Counted from the stretch's first letter, positions 1-5,351 are shown. The stretch: DNA of 10,518 bases from Helicobacteraceae bacterium (GCA_030642185.1 DAOWOG010000016.1:1-10518), one strand, 5' to 3'. Numbers and translations: made by a program. The notes: generated by a model not told the origin, from the sequence alone.

Positions 1-48
1 AAAGAAAAAATCATGCAAGAACTTGCCGCTTATCTGCAAGAACAATAA
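1..48 (+). CDS. 3' end of an unidentified protein
   Basis: An open frame enters from the left edge and ends at TAA 46-48, giving only the last 15 residues (KEKIMQELAAYLQEQ). This is too short to assign. In Helicobacter pylori the gene just before rpsF is, from memory, holA (DNA polymerase III delta subunit). A Gln/Glu-rich helical C-terminus would not conflict with that, but the call rests on synteny alone. The gene runs in the same direction as rpsF and is separated from it by about 500 bases. Confidence 0.45.
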   Translation, partial: KEKIMQELAAYLQEQ

Positions 49-261
49 ACGTCTTATAAAACCGGAAATATGCTTCGGTTCCACCTAACGGCAGGGTTAT
101 AACCCCACTTCCAAAAATAATTTCTTATCAAATATACAGAAGCACACAAATTCTTAAGATATTTTTAGCTATTATCACGCGTTCCTTTCTCTTTGTGCAA
201 TGCACGAATGCAGAGCATATTATAAGTTTTAATTATAAAACCTTAAGCCGAGAGGGAGAAC
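49..261 (+). other. AT-rich gene-free stretch upstream of the rpsF leader structure
   Basis: I see no coding frame of note. It contains a weak hairpin soon after the upstream stop (aaccg 60-64 with cggtt 76-80), a perfect 12-base palindrome gggttataaccc at 94-105, and a short palindrome gtgca-a-tgcac at 195-205. None is followed by a T-run convincing enough to call a terminator. AT-rich -10-like boxes near its right end probably start the rpsF operon transcript. Confidence 0.5.
218..239 (+). promoter_or_regulatory. candidate -10 region(s) for the rpsF operon
   Basis: TATTAT at 218-223 and TATAAA at 234-239 are the best sigma-70 -10-like hexamers before rpsF, with no convincing -35, as is usual in Campylobacterota. 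Either would start a transcript at roughly 230-247, just before the inverted-repeat structure at 262-528. That structure would then lie inside the 5' leader. The start point is inferred, not seen. Confidence 0.35.
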
Positions 262-293
262 GGGCACCTCTAACAACCCTATACGGATCTCAG
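262..293 (+). repeat. outer inverted repeat, left arm (A)
   Basis: Starts gggcacctctaacaaccc and is the reverse complement of 498-528 except for one extra A at 287. It would give 25 continuous pairs, a single-base bulge, then 6 more pairs. The near-perfection suggests either recent origin or strong constraint. No duplicated target bases flank the two ends. Confidence 0.9.
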
Positions 294-393
294 AGGTCAT
301 AGGAAGCATGAGATTTGTTTCTTTTTCTGTGAAGGCCTAGCCGTAGCTAAGTCAAATAGAAAAAGGAATTAAGATCGTGCTTCCTATGACCTC
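293..393 (+). repeat. long hairpin arm B
   Basis: Perfect 16-base arms (gaggtcataggaagca 293-308 and its complement 378-393) continue inward. The extension has G-U pairs, a tandem G-A/A-G mismatch (312-313 with 373-374), a U-U mismatch (316/370), and a final 8-pair block (321-328 with 358-365). The 29-base loop 329-357 carries element C, 333-353. Confidence 0.85.
333..353 (+). repeat. loop element C, complementary to 440-460
   Basis: It begins aggcctagcc and ends agctaagtc, and lies in the loop of arm B. Its complement C' at 440-460 lies in the loop of arm D. The only departures from Watson-Crick pairing are G343-T450 and T344/T449. The two loops could pair within one molecule (kissing loops), between molecules, or as an alternative helix replacing the inner parts of arms B and D. 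Confidence 0.88.
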
Positions 394-400
394 CCGCAGG

Positions 401-498
401 GCGATACAGAGAAACACATACTCAGCGTTGCCACTTTTAGACTTAGCTTTGGCTAGGCCTGCAAAGTGTCGCCTTGATTATGAATTTCTCTGTATCGC
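401..498 (+). repeat. long hairpin arm D
   Basis: Perfect 14-base arms (gcgatacagagaaa 401-414 and tttctctgtatcgc 485-498) extend inward through an imperfect helix (417-420 with 479-482, then 422-424 with 475-477) to a closing 6-pair block (432-437 with 463-468). The 25-base loop 438-462 consists almost entirely of element C', 440-460. The arm is about as long as arm B. Confidence 0.82.
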
Positions 499-528
499 TG
501 AGACCGTATAGGGTTGTTAGAGGTGCCC
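498..528 (+). repeat. outer inverted repeat, right arm (A')
   Basis: Ends gttgttagaggtgccc and pairs with 262-293. It stops at 528, leaving the Shine-Dalgarno (541-544) and the rpsF start free. Formation of stem A would therefore not by itself mask the ribosome binding site. Confidence 0.9.
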
Positions 529-554
529 AAAATACCAAAAGGAGACTATACTCT

Positions 555-1085
555 ATGAGACATTACGAAAATCTTGTAATCGTCAAACCTACGTTGACAG
601 AAGAAGAAATTAAAAACTCGATCGCTGCAATTGAAGAGGTACTGACATCAAACGGTGCTGAAATCACTGCACGCGACGCTATGGGAATGCGCAAACTTGC
701 CTACCCTATCAATAAAAATGAACGTGGATATTTCCAGGTTATTTACTACACAATGGAACCGGCTGCTATTGCAGAAGTCGAAAGACGTTTCCGCATTAAC
801 GAAGAGCTTCTTCGTTTTGTGACTATCAAGTACGATTCAAAACGCGAAGTCAAAGCGTGGAATGAACTGGTAGAAAAAACAAATAAAGCTTCTCAGGCAA
901 AAGCAGCTCCGGCAGCAGCAGCAACACCGGCAGTTGAAGCAGCTCCAGCAACGGAAGCAGCCCCGACAGCAGAAGCAACACCGACAGCAGAAGCAACACC
1001 GACAGCAGAAGCAACACCGGCAGTTGAAGCAGCTCCAGCAACGGAAGCAGCCCCGGCAGCAGAAGCAACACCAGCGGCTGAGTAA
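555..1085 (+). CDS. rpsF: 30S ribosomal protein S6 with long Ala/Pro/Glu tail
   Basis: S6 binds the central domain of 16S rRNA together with S18, whose gene is two places downstream. The opening MRHYENLVIVKPTLTEEE and the later KLAYPINKNERGYFQVIYYT are typical S6 segments. The globular domain covers about residues 1-105 of 176. After a lysine-rich joint the last ~65 residues are a low-complexity tail of Ala, Pro, Thr and Glu with TPTAEA-type six-residue repeats, making the protein much longer than the roughly 95-140 residues common for S6. The start ATG 555 is chosen because GGAG at 541-544 precedes it and the S6 homology begins there. The frame is open back to 474, but those codons lie in the inverted-repeat structure. 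First gene of the rpsF-ssb-rpsR operon. Confidence 0.95.
   Translation: MRHYENLVIVKPTLTEEEIKNSIAAIEEVLTSNGAEITARDAMGMRKLAYPINKNERGYFQVIYYTMEPAAIAEVERRFRINEELLRFVTIKYDSKREVKAWNELVEKTNKASQAKAAPAAAATPAVEAAPATEAAPTAEATPTAEATPTAEATPAVEAAPATEAAPAAEATPAAE
920..1072 (+). repeat. tandem repeat array in the rpsF tail (18-base units)
   Basis: Bases 920-982 recur at 1010-1072 with a single difference (A966 versus G1056), a shift of 90 bases or five 18-base units. Between them an 18-base unit (acaccgacagcagaagca) is repeated exactly in tandem. Each unit encodes six residues of the TPTAEA type, so unit gain or loss keeps the reading frame. Such near-identity points to recent slippage or unequal recombination, so tail length may vary between strains. 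Confidence 0.9.
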
Positions 1086-1100
1086 GACAAGGACAAACCT

Positions 1101-1655
1101 ATGTATAACAAAGTCATTCTGGTCGGGAACCTGACACGCGATATCGAACTGCGCTATTTGCAAAGCGGAACTGCAGTTGCCAAAACAGCGATTGCAACCA
1201 GCCGAAAGTTCACCAGCAACGGTGAGAAGAAAGAAGAAGTCATGTTTATTGATATCACTTTCTTCGGCCGCTCCGCAGAGGTTGCCAATCAGTACCTTCG
1301 TAAAGGAAGCAAAATTCTTGTCGAAGGACGGCTTCAGTTTGATCAGTGGGTAGACCAAAACGGCGGTAAACGCTCGAAACACGGTGTTCTTGTTGAGACG
1401 ATGCAGATGCTTGATTCCAAGGCTGATTCAGCAGCTATGGGTGGCAATACCGGTATGAATCAGGGTGGCTATAATGCACCTCAAAGCCAGGGTGGTTATA
1501 ATCCGCCTCAGCAAAACAGCGGGTACAATCAGCCGCAATCACACCAAAATCCACCGCAGCAGCAGACATCCTACCCAAATCAGCAGCAGCAACAGAAAAT
1601 GCCGGAGAACAATATTCCGGAAATCGACATCGATGAAGATGAAATTCCATTTTAG
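1101..1655 (+). CDS. ssb: single-stranded DNA-binding protein
   Basis: SSB coats single-stranded DNA during replication, recombination and repair and recruits partner proteins through its acidic C-terminal tip. The 184 residues show the three standard parts. An OB-fold domain (about 1-110) opens MYNKVILVGNLTRDIELRY and contains the FIDITFFGRSAE strand and KILVEGRLQFDQW. A flexible linker (about 111-172) is rich in Gln, Asn, Gly, Pro and Tyr, with NPPQQ/GGYN-type repeats. The tip EIDIDEDEIPF ends in the conserved IPF. AAGGA at 1088-1092 precedes the ATG. It follows rpsF after 15 bases and precedes rpsR by 24 bases, so all three are surely cotranscribed. Nothing is missing. Confidence 0.97.
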   Translation: MYNKVILVGNLTRDIELRYLQSGTAVAKTAIATSRKFTSNGEKKEEVMFIDITFFGRSAEVANQYLRKGSKILVEGRLQFDQWVDQNGGKRSKHGVLVETMQMLDSKADSAAMGGNTGMNQGGYNAPQSQGGYNPPQQNSGYNQPQSHQNPPQQQTSYPNQQQQQKMPENNIPEIDIDEDEIPF

Positions 1656-1679
1656 AAATAAGTAGATAAGGAAAATACC

Positions 1680-1943
1680 ATGGCAGAAAAAAGAAAATAC
1701 AAAAAACGCTTTTGTAAATATTGTGAAGCGAAAGTTGATTTTATCGACTACAAAGATGCAGCTTCTTTGAAATACTCGCTCTCAGAACGTTATAAAATTA
1801 TGCCGCGTCGTTTAACAGGTAACTGTAAACGTCACCAGGACATGATTTCAAACGCGATCAAACGTGCACGTTCAGCTGCACTTGTACCTTACACAGTAAC
1901 ACGTAAAACTGTTGTAACCAACCCTTTCGAAAACCTTCGATAG
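1680..1943 (+). CDS. rpsR: 30S ribosomal protein S18
   Basis: S18 pairs with S6 on the small-subunit platform, and the S6-S18 complex is a known translational autoregulator in several bacterial phyla. The 87-residue protein has the usual basic N-terminus with Cys pair (FCKYC), the IDYKD segment, and the conserved ...[14 protein letters not shown] and [13 protein letters not shown] blocks. An AAGGA-like site (1668-1672) precedes ATG 1680. It is the last gene of the operon and is followed by a hairpin terminator at 1954-1983. Confidence 0.97.
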   Translation: MAEKRKYKKRFCKYCEAKVDFIDYKDAASLKYSLSERYKIMPRRLTGNCKRHQDMISNAIKRARSAALVPYTVTRKTVVTNPFENLR

Positions 1944-1953
1944 ACACCAGCAG

Positions 1954-1983
1954 ATATCCAAAGAGCCTAGTCTCTTTGGATAT
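1954..1983 (+). terminator. probable terminator of the rpsF-ssb-rpsR operon
   Basis: A perfect 12-pair hairpin (atatccaaagag, loop cctagt 1966-1971, ctctttggatat) begins 11 bases after the rpsR stop. T-rich sequence follows (ttt 1988-1990 and a T-run at about 2000-2005), not directly abutting the stem. Termination is therefore likely but may be leaky or partly a 3'-end stabiliser. Confidence 0.7.
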
Positions 1984-2037
1984 ATCATTTAATACTCCCT
2001 TTTTTATCTCTCTCTATAGACTTTAATTATTCAAGCC

Positions 2038-2066
2038 GGATTAATCTGAGTATGTTAGGATTAGTC
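2038..2066 (+). promoter_or_regulatory. two near-identical 9-base direct repeats before the ankyrin gene
   Basis: GGATTAATC at 2038-2046 and GGATTAGTC at 2058-2066 repeat at a start-to-start distance of 20 bases, about two helical turns, just upstream of the start codon at 2083. The spacing fits a dimeric regulator binding one DNA face. No specific regulator can be named, and chance is possible in AT-rich DNA. Confidence 0.3.
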
Positions 2067-2082
2067 TTATAAAGGTTGAAAA

Positions 2083-3483
2083 ATGTCGTTTATGGAACGT
2101 TTGCACAGTTCACTGATTTTAAAAACTCCATTATATCATCCCCTCGAAGCAGAAGTTGTTGAGCATCCTCATCAGCCATTTTATACTGCCATTCGTACTG
2201 CAGATCATGCAACACTTATTCAGATGATCAAGAATGGGTTTGATGTTGACTACCATGAACTTGTTCAGCTTTCACCGCTTATCTATGCCATTACACATCA
2301 TCGTGAAGAGATTGTCCGAACGCTTCTGCTCTATGGTGCCAATCCAAATATCAGCGACACAGACAACAACACAGCCCTGCATTACTCCGTAGAGTTGCAT
2401 CAGAATGAAATTGTCCATCTTCTGATGCGTTACGGCGCTGATAAAACAGTGAAAAATAGCAAGAGAATATCACCCCTGGATCGTGCCATGCAGCTACGTG
2501 ATCCAAAAATATTCAAAACACTCTCTATCACCGTATCTATGTACACACCATGCAAAAAAAGCCTCTTTGAATATGCCAAAGAAGGTGATTTGATCGGCCT
2601 GGTCCATTCACTGCAGTCAGGTAAAGAACTTTTTGACACAAATGCAGATGGCCAAAGCTTGCTGCACCTCGGTATGCTCGGAAACAACATCAAATTGGTC
2701 ATTTACCTGCTTAATCGCCAGCTCAATATCGATGCCATGGACAAATACGGTATCACTCCGCTCATGATCGCTTCTGTACACAGTCGCTATCAGCCGATAC
2801 TTTCACTGCTGATACAACGTCATGCAACACTGGATCATAAAAGCAATAACGGCAGTACAGCATTGAGTATGGCACTGCGTAACGGCAATGCTCCAGCTGC
2901 CCTGTACCTGATTGAGCACGGTGCAAATATTCATATGTTTGATGTCCTGCACACTTCGCTGACACTCTGTCATTATGCCATAGAAAAATTTCCGGCCAAT
3001 GCCGTTGAATTTAGAAATATCCAGACACTGCTGCTGGAAAAAGGTGCGCATGTCGATATTTCCACCAACTCTTTAAAATGGACACCGCTCTTTCATACGG
3101 TCTCCCGCCACCAGGACAGCAGCAGCAGTAAACATCTAAACCTGCTTCTTCGGATGGGTGCCGATGTCAACTATATAGATACCAATGGACGCTCTGCCTT
3201 AATGCTCGCTGCTTCAATGGGTCGGCTTGATGCGGTGGAAGCACTTCTAAACAATTATGCCGAATGTAATAAACTTGATAAATTCGGATGGAGTGCGTTG
3301 ATGCTCGGCGCATACTATAATCACTACCATATCTGCAGTTTTTTACTTGAATTCGGATGTGATGTCAACCTAACGTCTGACAACGGACTCAATGTCTATA
3401 AAATAGCTTATCAGCATAATCGGACAAAAATAATTTCGCTGTTAATTGATTTTGGTGTGAATCTTGAAGAGGATAAGGATTAA
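2083..3483 (+). CDS. ankyrin-repeat protein, 466 residues
   Basis: About a dozen ankyrin repeats fill nearly the whole chain from residue ~30. Examples are the segments around LLLYGANPNISDTDNNTALH, LLMRYGADKTVKN, MDKYGITPLMIASVH, LIEHGANIHMFD, LLRMGADVNYIDTNGRSALM and LLEFGCDVNLTSDNGLNVY. Around residues 150-165 the repeat pattern is interrupted by a degenerate or linker section. There is no signal peptide, membrane segment or catalytic domain, so it is a cytoplasmic scaffold that binds a protein partner I cannot identify. AAAGG at 2071-2075 precedes ATG 2083. It stands alone behind the rpsR terminator and faces the cytochrome gene. Ankyrin proteins in free-living bacteria are often accessory; no virulence or symbiosis role should be assumed. 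Confidence 0.9.
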   Translation: MSFMERLHSSLILKTPLYHPLEAEVVEHPHQPFYTAIRTADHATLIQMIKNGFDVDYHELVQLSPLIYAITHHREEIVRTLLLYGANPNISDTDNNTALHYSVELHQNEIVHLLMRYGADKTVKNSKRISPLDRAMQLRDPKIFKTLSITVSMYTPCKKSLFEYAKEGDLIGLVHSLQSGKELFDTNADGQSLLHLGMLGNNIKLVIYLLNRQLNIDAMDKYGITPLMIASVHSRYQPILSLLIQRHATLDHKSNNGSTALSMALRNGNAPAALYLIEHGANIHMFDVLHTSLTLCHYAIEKFPANAVEFRNIQTLLLEKGAHVDISTNSLKWTPLFHTVSRHQDSSSSKHLNLLLRMGADVNYIDTNGRSALMLAASMGRLDAVEALLNNYAECNKLDKFGWSALMLGAYYNHYHICSFLLEFGCDVNLTSDNGLNVYKIAYQHNRTKIISLLIDFGVNLEEDKD

Positions 3484-3511
3484 AGACGTACTACAGAACT
3501 TCGATGCGAGA

Positions 3512-3533
3512 TTCGGACGCGAGATGCGCCGAA
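3512..3533. terminator. weak hairpin between convergent ankyrin and cytochrome genes
   Basis: TTCGG-(A)-CGC, loop GAGAT, GCG-CCGAA forms 8 pairs with one bulge in the 62-base gap between the two converging genes. Only a four-base T-run (3541-3544) follows on the + strand, and none on the - strand, so it is at best a weak terminator. Confidence 0.35.
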
Positions 3534-3545
3534 ACTACGGTTTTA

Positions 3546-3875
3546 TCAGCAAGAAGGTACGTTTCCTGAGTCTGAACCATACTCGAATAAGAAATCTTTA
3601 ATATGCGGGCCATATTTTTTGAATTTCTTACCTTTAAAGTATTTTTCTGATTTATCGCCTTCATGAGCTTTGATGATCATTTCTGCATCATCTTCAAACA
3701 GCTCTTCCCACTCATCTTGAGTGTGCATAGCAGCACCTTTAGTACCGTTACCATGACATTTTTTACACTGTTTCAAATAGGCTTTTTGACCTTTTTTGAC
3801 CTCTGCATTTGCCGCAGTACTGAGCATACCAAGTGCCACTAATGATGACAAAAGAATCGATGTACTTTTTTTCAT
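3546..3875 (-). CDS. small periplasmic monohaem cytochrome c
   Basis: A 109-residue exported protein. A Sec signal (MKK, hydrophobic stretch ILLSSLVALGML, cleavage after ANA at about residue 24) is followed by a single haem c motif CKKCH at 37-41. This fits a class I-type electron carrier in the periplasm. The axial sixth ligand is not obvious; Met in GAAMHTQ or AEMIIK are candidates. The rest is Lys-rich and the protein ends in an unpaired Cys. I start at the ATG of MKKSTS because GGGAG sits 7 bases before it in the message. An ATG four codons earlier overlaps that GGGAG. It appears monocistronic. Such small cytochromes are frequent in sulfur-oxidising Campylobacterota, but no specific partner can be named. 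Confidence 0.85.
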   Translation of the reverse strand: MKKSTSILLSSLVALGMLSTAANAEVKKGQKAYLKQCKKCHGNGTKGAAMHTQDEWEELFEDDAEMIIKAHEGDKSEKYFKGKKFKKYGPHIKDFLFEYGSDSGNVPSC

Positions 3876-3956
3876 ATAAACTCCCATGATTTTGATTTAG
3901 TTATGATACAACAATACTCTTGAAACAAAAATTAGATTAAATGAGTAATCAATTTT

Positions 3957-3972
3957 AGTTGTATAGACAACT
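3957..3972. terminator. short hairpin after the EF-hand gene
   Basis: agttgt 3957-3962 and acaact 3967-3972 form a 6-pair stem with a 4-base loop just beyond the stop of the leftward EF-hand gene. No T-run follows in either direction, so function as a terminator is doubtful. The rest of 3876-3956 is AT-rich and should contain the cytochrome promoter, which I cannot place. Confidence 0.25.
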
Positions 3973-3974
3973 CT

Positions 3975-4408
3975 TTATGTCATGAATTCCCGCATATCAT
4001 TGACAAGAAACTCGCTTTTGCTGAGCATGTCGTCACTGTTCTGATCCATCTGTGCAAAACGTATTTTTTCAGATTTTACCATCTCATTTTTAGTGATTTG
4101 TCCATTTTTATTTGTGTCACTGTCTCTAAAAACAGCCAATGCCAATTCCGGCAGATAGGTGTAAAAACGACCTGCATAGAGTTCATCTTTTGTAACGGTT
4201 CCATCACCGTTAAGATCCATCTTTTCAAAACGCTGCTCGATAAAAGCAAAATACTCTGCTTTCGTGATCATACCGTCACCATCAGTATCATACTTTTTAA
4301 AAAGATAGGCATGCATCTCTCTTCATCACTGTAATGCGGTTTCATCCATGCACACCCGTTTATCAATAAACTTATAAAAGCAAAAACCAGAACTGTTTTA
4401 TATTTCAT
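3975..4408 (-). pseudogene. EF-hand lipoprotein gene interrupted by a frameshift
   Basis: The gene should start at ATG 4408-4406, which overlaps the TGA of the gene before it (ATGA). That frame opens MKYKTVLVFAFISLLINGCAW, a lipoprotein signal with lipid-acceptor Cys19. It then leaves the useful frame and stops at 4270-4268 after 46 codons. From 4316 down to 3975 another frame encodes four EF-hand calcium sites with Asp/Asn ligands and a Glu at position 12: loops starting DTDGDG, DLNGDG, DTNKNG and DQNSDD. The two parts meet at a short AG dinucleotide tract (4316-4322 on the + strand, tctctct). Removing one AG unit would join them as ...SDEEMHAYLFKKYD..., in frame. It is a recent frameshift, a slippage-switched gene, or a sequencing error. 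The intact product would be a membrane-anchored Ca2+-binding protein. The EF frame alone, from Met at 4316, would lack export. Confidence 0.8.
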
Positions 4409-4710
4409 GCCAGTGCTTTTAGTTCGTCCGATATTTTTTTGGATTTCAACTTACTGTAGACTTTGCGTTTGGCCTTTTCGTAAGCATCTGCTTCAATGCC
4501 TGTCTTAGCCTGAATAGCCGCATCATCAATTCCCGCTTCAGTCATAATAAACAGTTTCAACTCTTTTTTAGTCAGATGGCGTTTAATCATCGCATAGAGT
4601 TCCGACTCATCGCTGCTGATCTGTACCGCATCAATCGCGAGTACTTCTGCTAATGTCTCACGAATCGTTCTCTCGGTATGAAACTGTGTCCAAATAGAAT
4701 TTTCAAGCAT
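4405..4710 (-). CDS. 101-residue protein with a possible C-terminal helix-turn-helix
   Basis: I do not recognise this family. The first half is acidic and helical. The C-terminal part (about residues 50-97: KKELKLFIMTEAG..., then AAIQAKTGIEADAYEKAKRK and KLKSKK) resembles the spacing of a sigma-70 region 4 or similar helix-turn-helix, with a basic second helix, but this is a visual impression. Its ATG overlaps the TAA of serB (TAATG at 4712-4708) and its TGA overlaps the ATG of the EF-hand lipoprotein. Translation of all three is therefore probably coupled. No signal peptide or membrane segment. Confidence 0.75.
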   Translation of the reverse strand: MLENSIWTQFHTERTIRETLAEVLAIDAVQISSDESELYAMIKRHLTKKELKLFIMTEAGIDDAAIQAKTGIEADAYEKAKRKVYSKLKSKKISDELKALA

Positions 4711-5333
4711 TACATCATTCTCCCCAGGATCTCTGTCAGATCCTTATTTTCAACAATAATATTGGCCTCTTTTTTAAGCACCTCTCGTGCGCAAAAGGCA
4801 ACACGCGTACCGGCATGGGCAAACATACTCAGATCATTGGCACCGTCACCGACGACCATGGTCTCCTCTTCACTGACGCCCATAATATTCTGCAGTCTCA
4901 CCAGCATATCGCCCTTTGAAAAGTTAAACATCATATCACCGCCGACGAGGCCGGTCAGTTTTCCGTTTTTGTGATGCAGTACATTGGAAAAATCGGCATC
5001 ATATCCCAGAATATCTTTTGCATAACCCGTAGCCGTTCTGAATCCGCCGCTAAAACAGACCACACTTACCCCTGATTTTTTTAACTCGGAAATGGTCTCT
5101 TTCGCCCCCGGCATATACGGCAGAGAGTGGCTGATCTCTTCAACGATCTTAAAATCCAGACCCTTTAACAATCCGACTCGTTCCTGCAGACTCTCGAAAA
5201 AGTCCAACTCTCCGCTCATTGCACGCTCGGTAATGGCTGCCACCTGAGGTCCGATCCCCAGTGCTTCGGCAAAAAAATCGATTGTTTCTCCGTCCATCAG
5301 TGTCGAGTCAAAATCAAATACACATAATTTCAT
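4710..5333 (-). CDS. serB: SerB-type HAD phosphatase (probable phosphoserine phosphatase)
   Basis: Probably hydrolyses O-phosphoserine to serine, the last step of the phosphorylated serine pathway. All HAD motifs are present in the 207 residues: DFDSTL with nucleophile Asp7 and acid/base Asp9, SGG at 95-97 (motif II), Lys140 (motif III), and GDGAND at 162-167 (motif IV, Mg2+ binding). The cap between motifs I and II has the E-x-ID-F pattern (GETIDFF) seen in phosphoserine phosphatases. Length fits the short SerB form without an N-terminal ACT domain. The start at 5333 is chosen because the HAD core begins there; a longer frame to 5414 would run back across the metF promoter. First gene of a three-gene leftward operon. 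A related HAD substrate cannot be excluded. Confidence 0.87.
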   Translation of the reverse strand: MKLCVFDFDSTLMDGETIDFFAEALGIGPQVAAITERAMSGELDFFESLQERVGLLKGLDFKIVEEISHSLPYMPGAKETISELKKSGVSVVCFSGGFRTATGYAKDILGYDADFSNVLHHKNGKLTGLVGGDMMFNFSKGDMLVRLQNIMGVSEEETMVVGDGANDLSMFAHAGTRVAFCAREVLKKEANIIVENKDLTEILGRMM

Positions 5334-5351
5334 TGAGTTACATCTTTTCGT

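Larger units (their letters stand above)
262..528 (+). ncRNA. unrecognised large structured RNA element in the rpsF leader
   Basis: The 267 bases fold into one dense structure. The outer stem A pairs 262-293 with 498-528: 31 pairs with one bulged A at 287. It opens directly into a three-way junction with two long hairpins: arm B (293-328 with 358-393, apical loop 329-357) and arm D (401-437 with 463-498, apical loop 438-462), joined by a 7-base linker, ccgcagg 394-400. The apical loops are complementary: 333-353 against 440-460 gives 19 Watson-Crick pairs, one G-U and one U-U. Because the loop-loop pairing crosses both arms, the layout is A B C B' D C' D' A', a pseudoknot topology, not a simple nested palindrome. 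The element ends 12 bases before the rpsF Shine-Dalgarno. It could be a cis-acting leader of the S6/SSB/S18 operon, an independent RNA, or a mobile-element remnant. I do not recognise it as a named RNA family. The pairing is read directly; that it acts as RNA is inference. Confidence 0.7.

Noticed and set aside
94..105. Palindrome gggttataaccc as terminator of the upstream gene
   Set aside because: It has no real loop and no T-run directly after it. It is noted only as part of the gene-free stretch.
262..528. A miniature transposon (MITE) or insertion-sequence remnant
   Set aside because: The terminal inverted repeats would fit, but I see no target-site duplication flanking 262 and 528 and no transposase piece. 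The crossed arm/loop pairing is not a feature of simple MITEs. Kept only as an alternative.
262..528. Retron msr-msd or integron attC site
   Set aside because: Outer complementary ends and long hairpins are reminiscent of these, but there is no reverse transcriptase or integrase in the window and the loop-loop complementarity does not fit either.
474..554. N-terminal extension of rpsF by 27 codons
   Set aside because: These codons fall inside the inverted-repeat structure. S6 homology and the GGAG at 541-544 both place the start at 555.
920..1072. CRISPR array
   Set aside because: The repeats are contiguous 18-base coding units with no unique spacers.
837..1382. Cys-rich, Leu-rich and Ala/Gly-rich antisense ORFs over the rpsF tail
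   Set aside because: They are shadows of the GCA/GAA-rich tandem repeat read on the other strand or frames, with no ribosome binding sites.
1435..1665. ORFs overlapping the ssb linker on both strands
   Set aside because: They are out-of-frame readings of the Gln/Asn-rich linker, without start signals.
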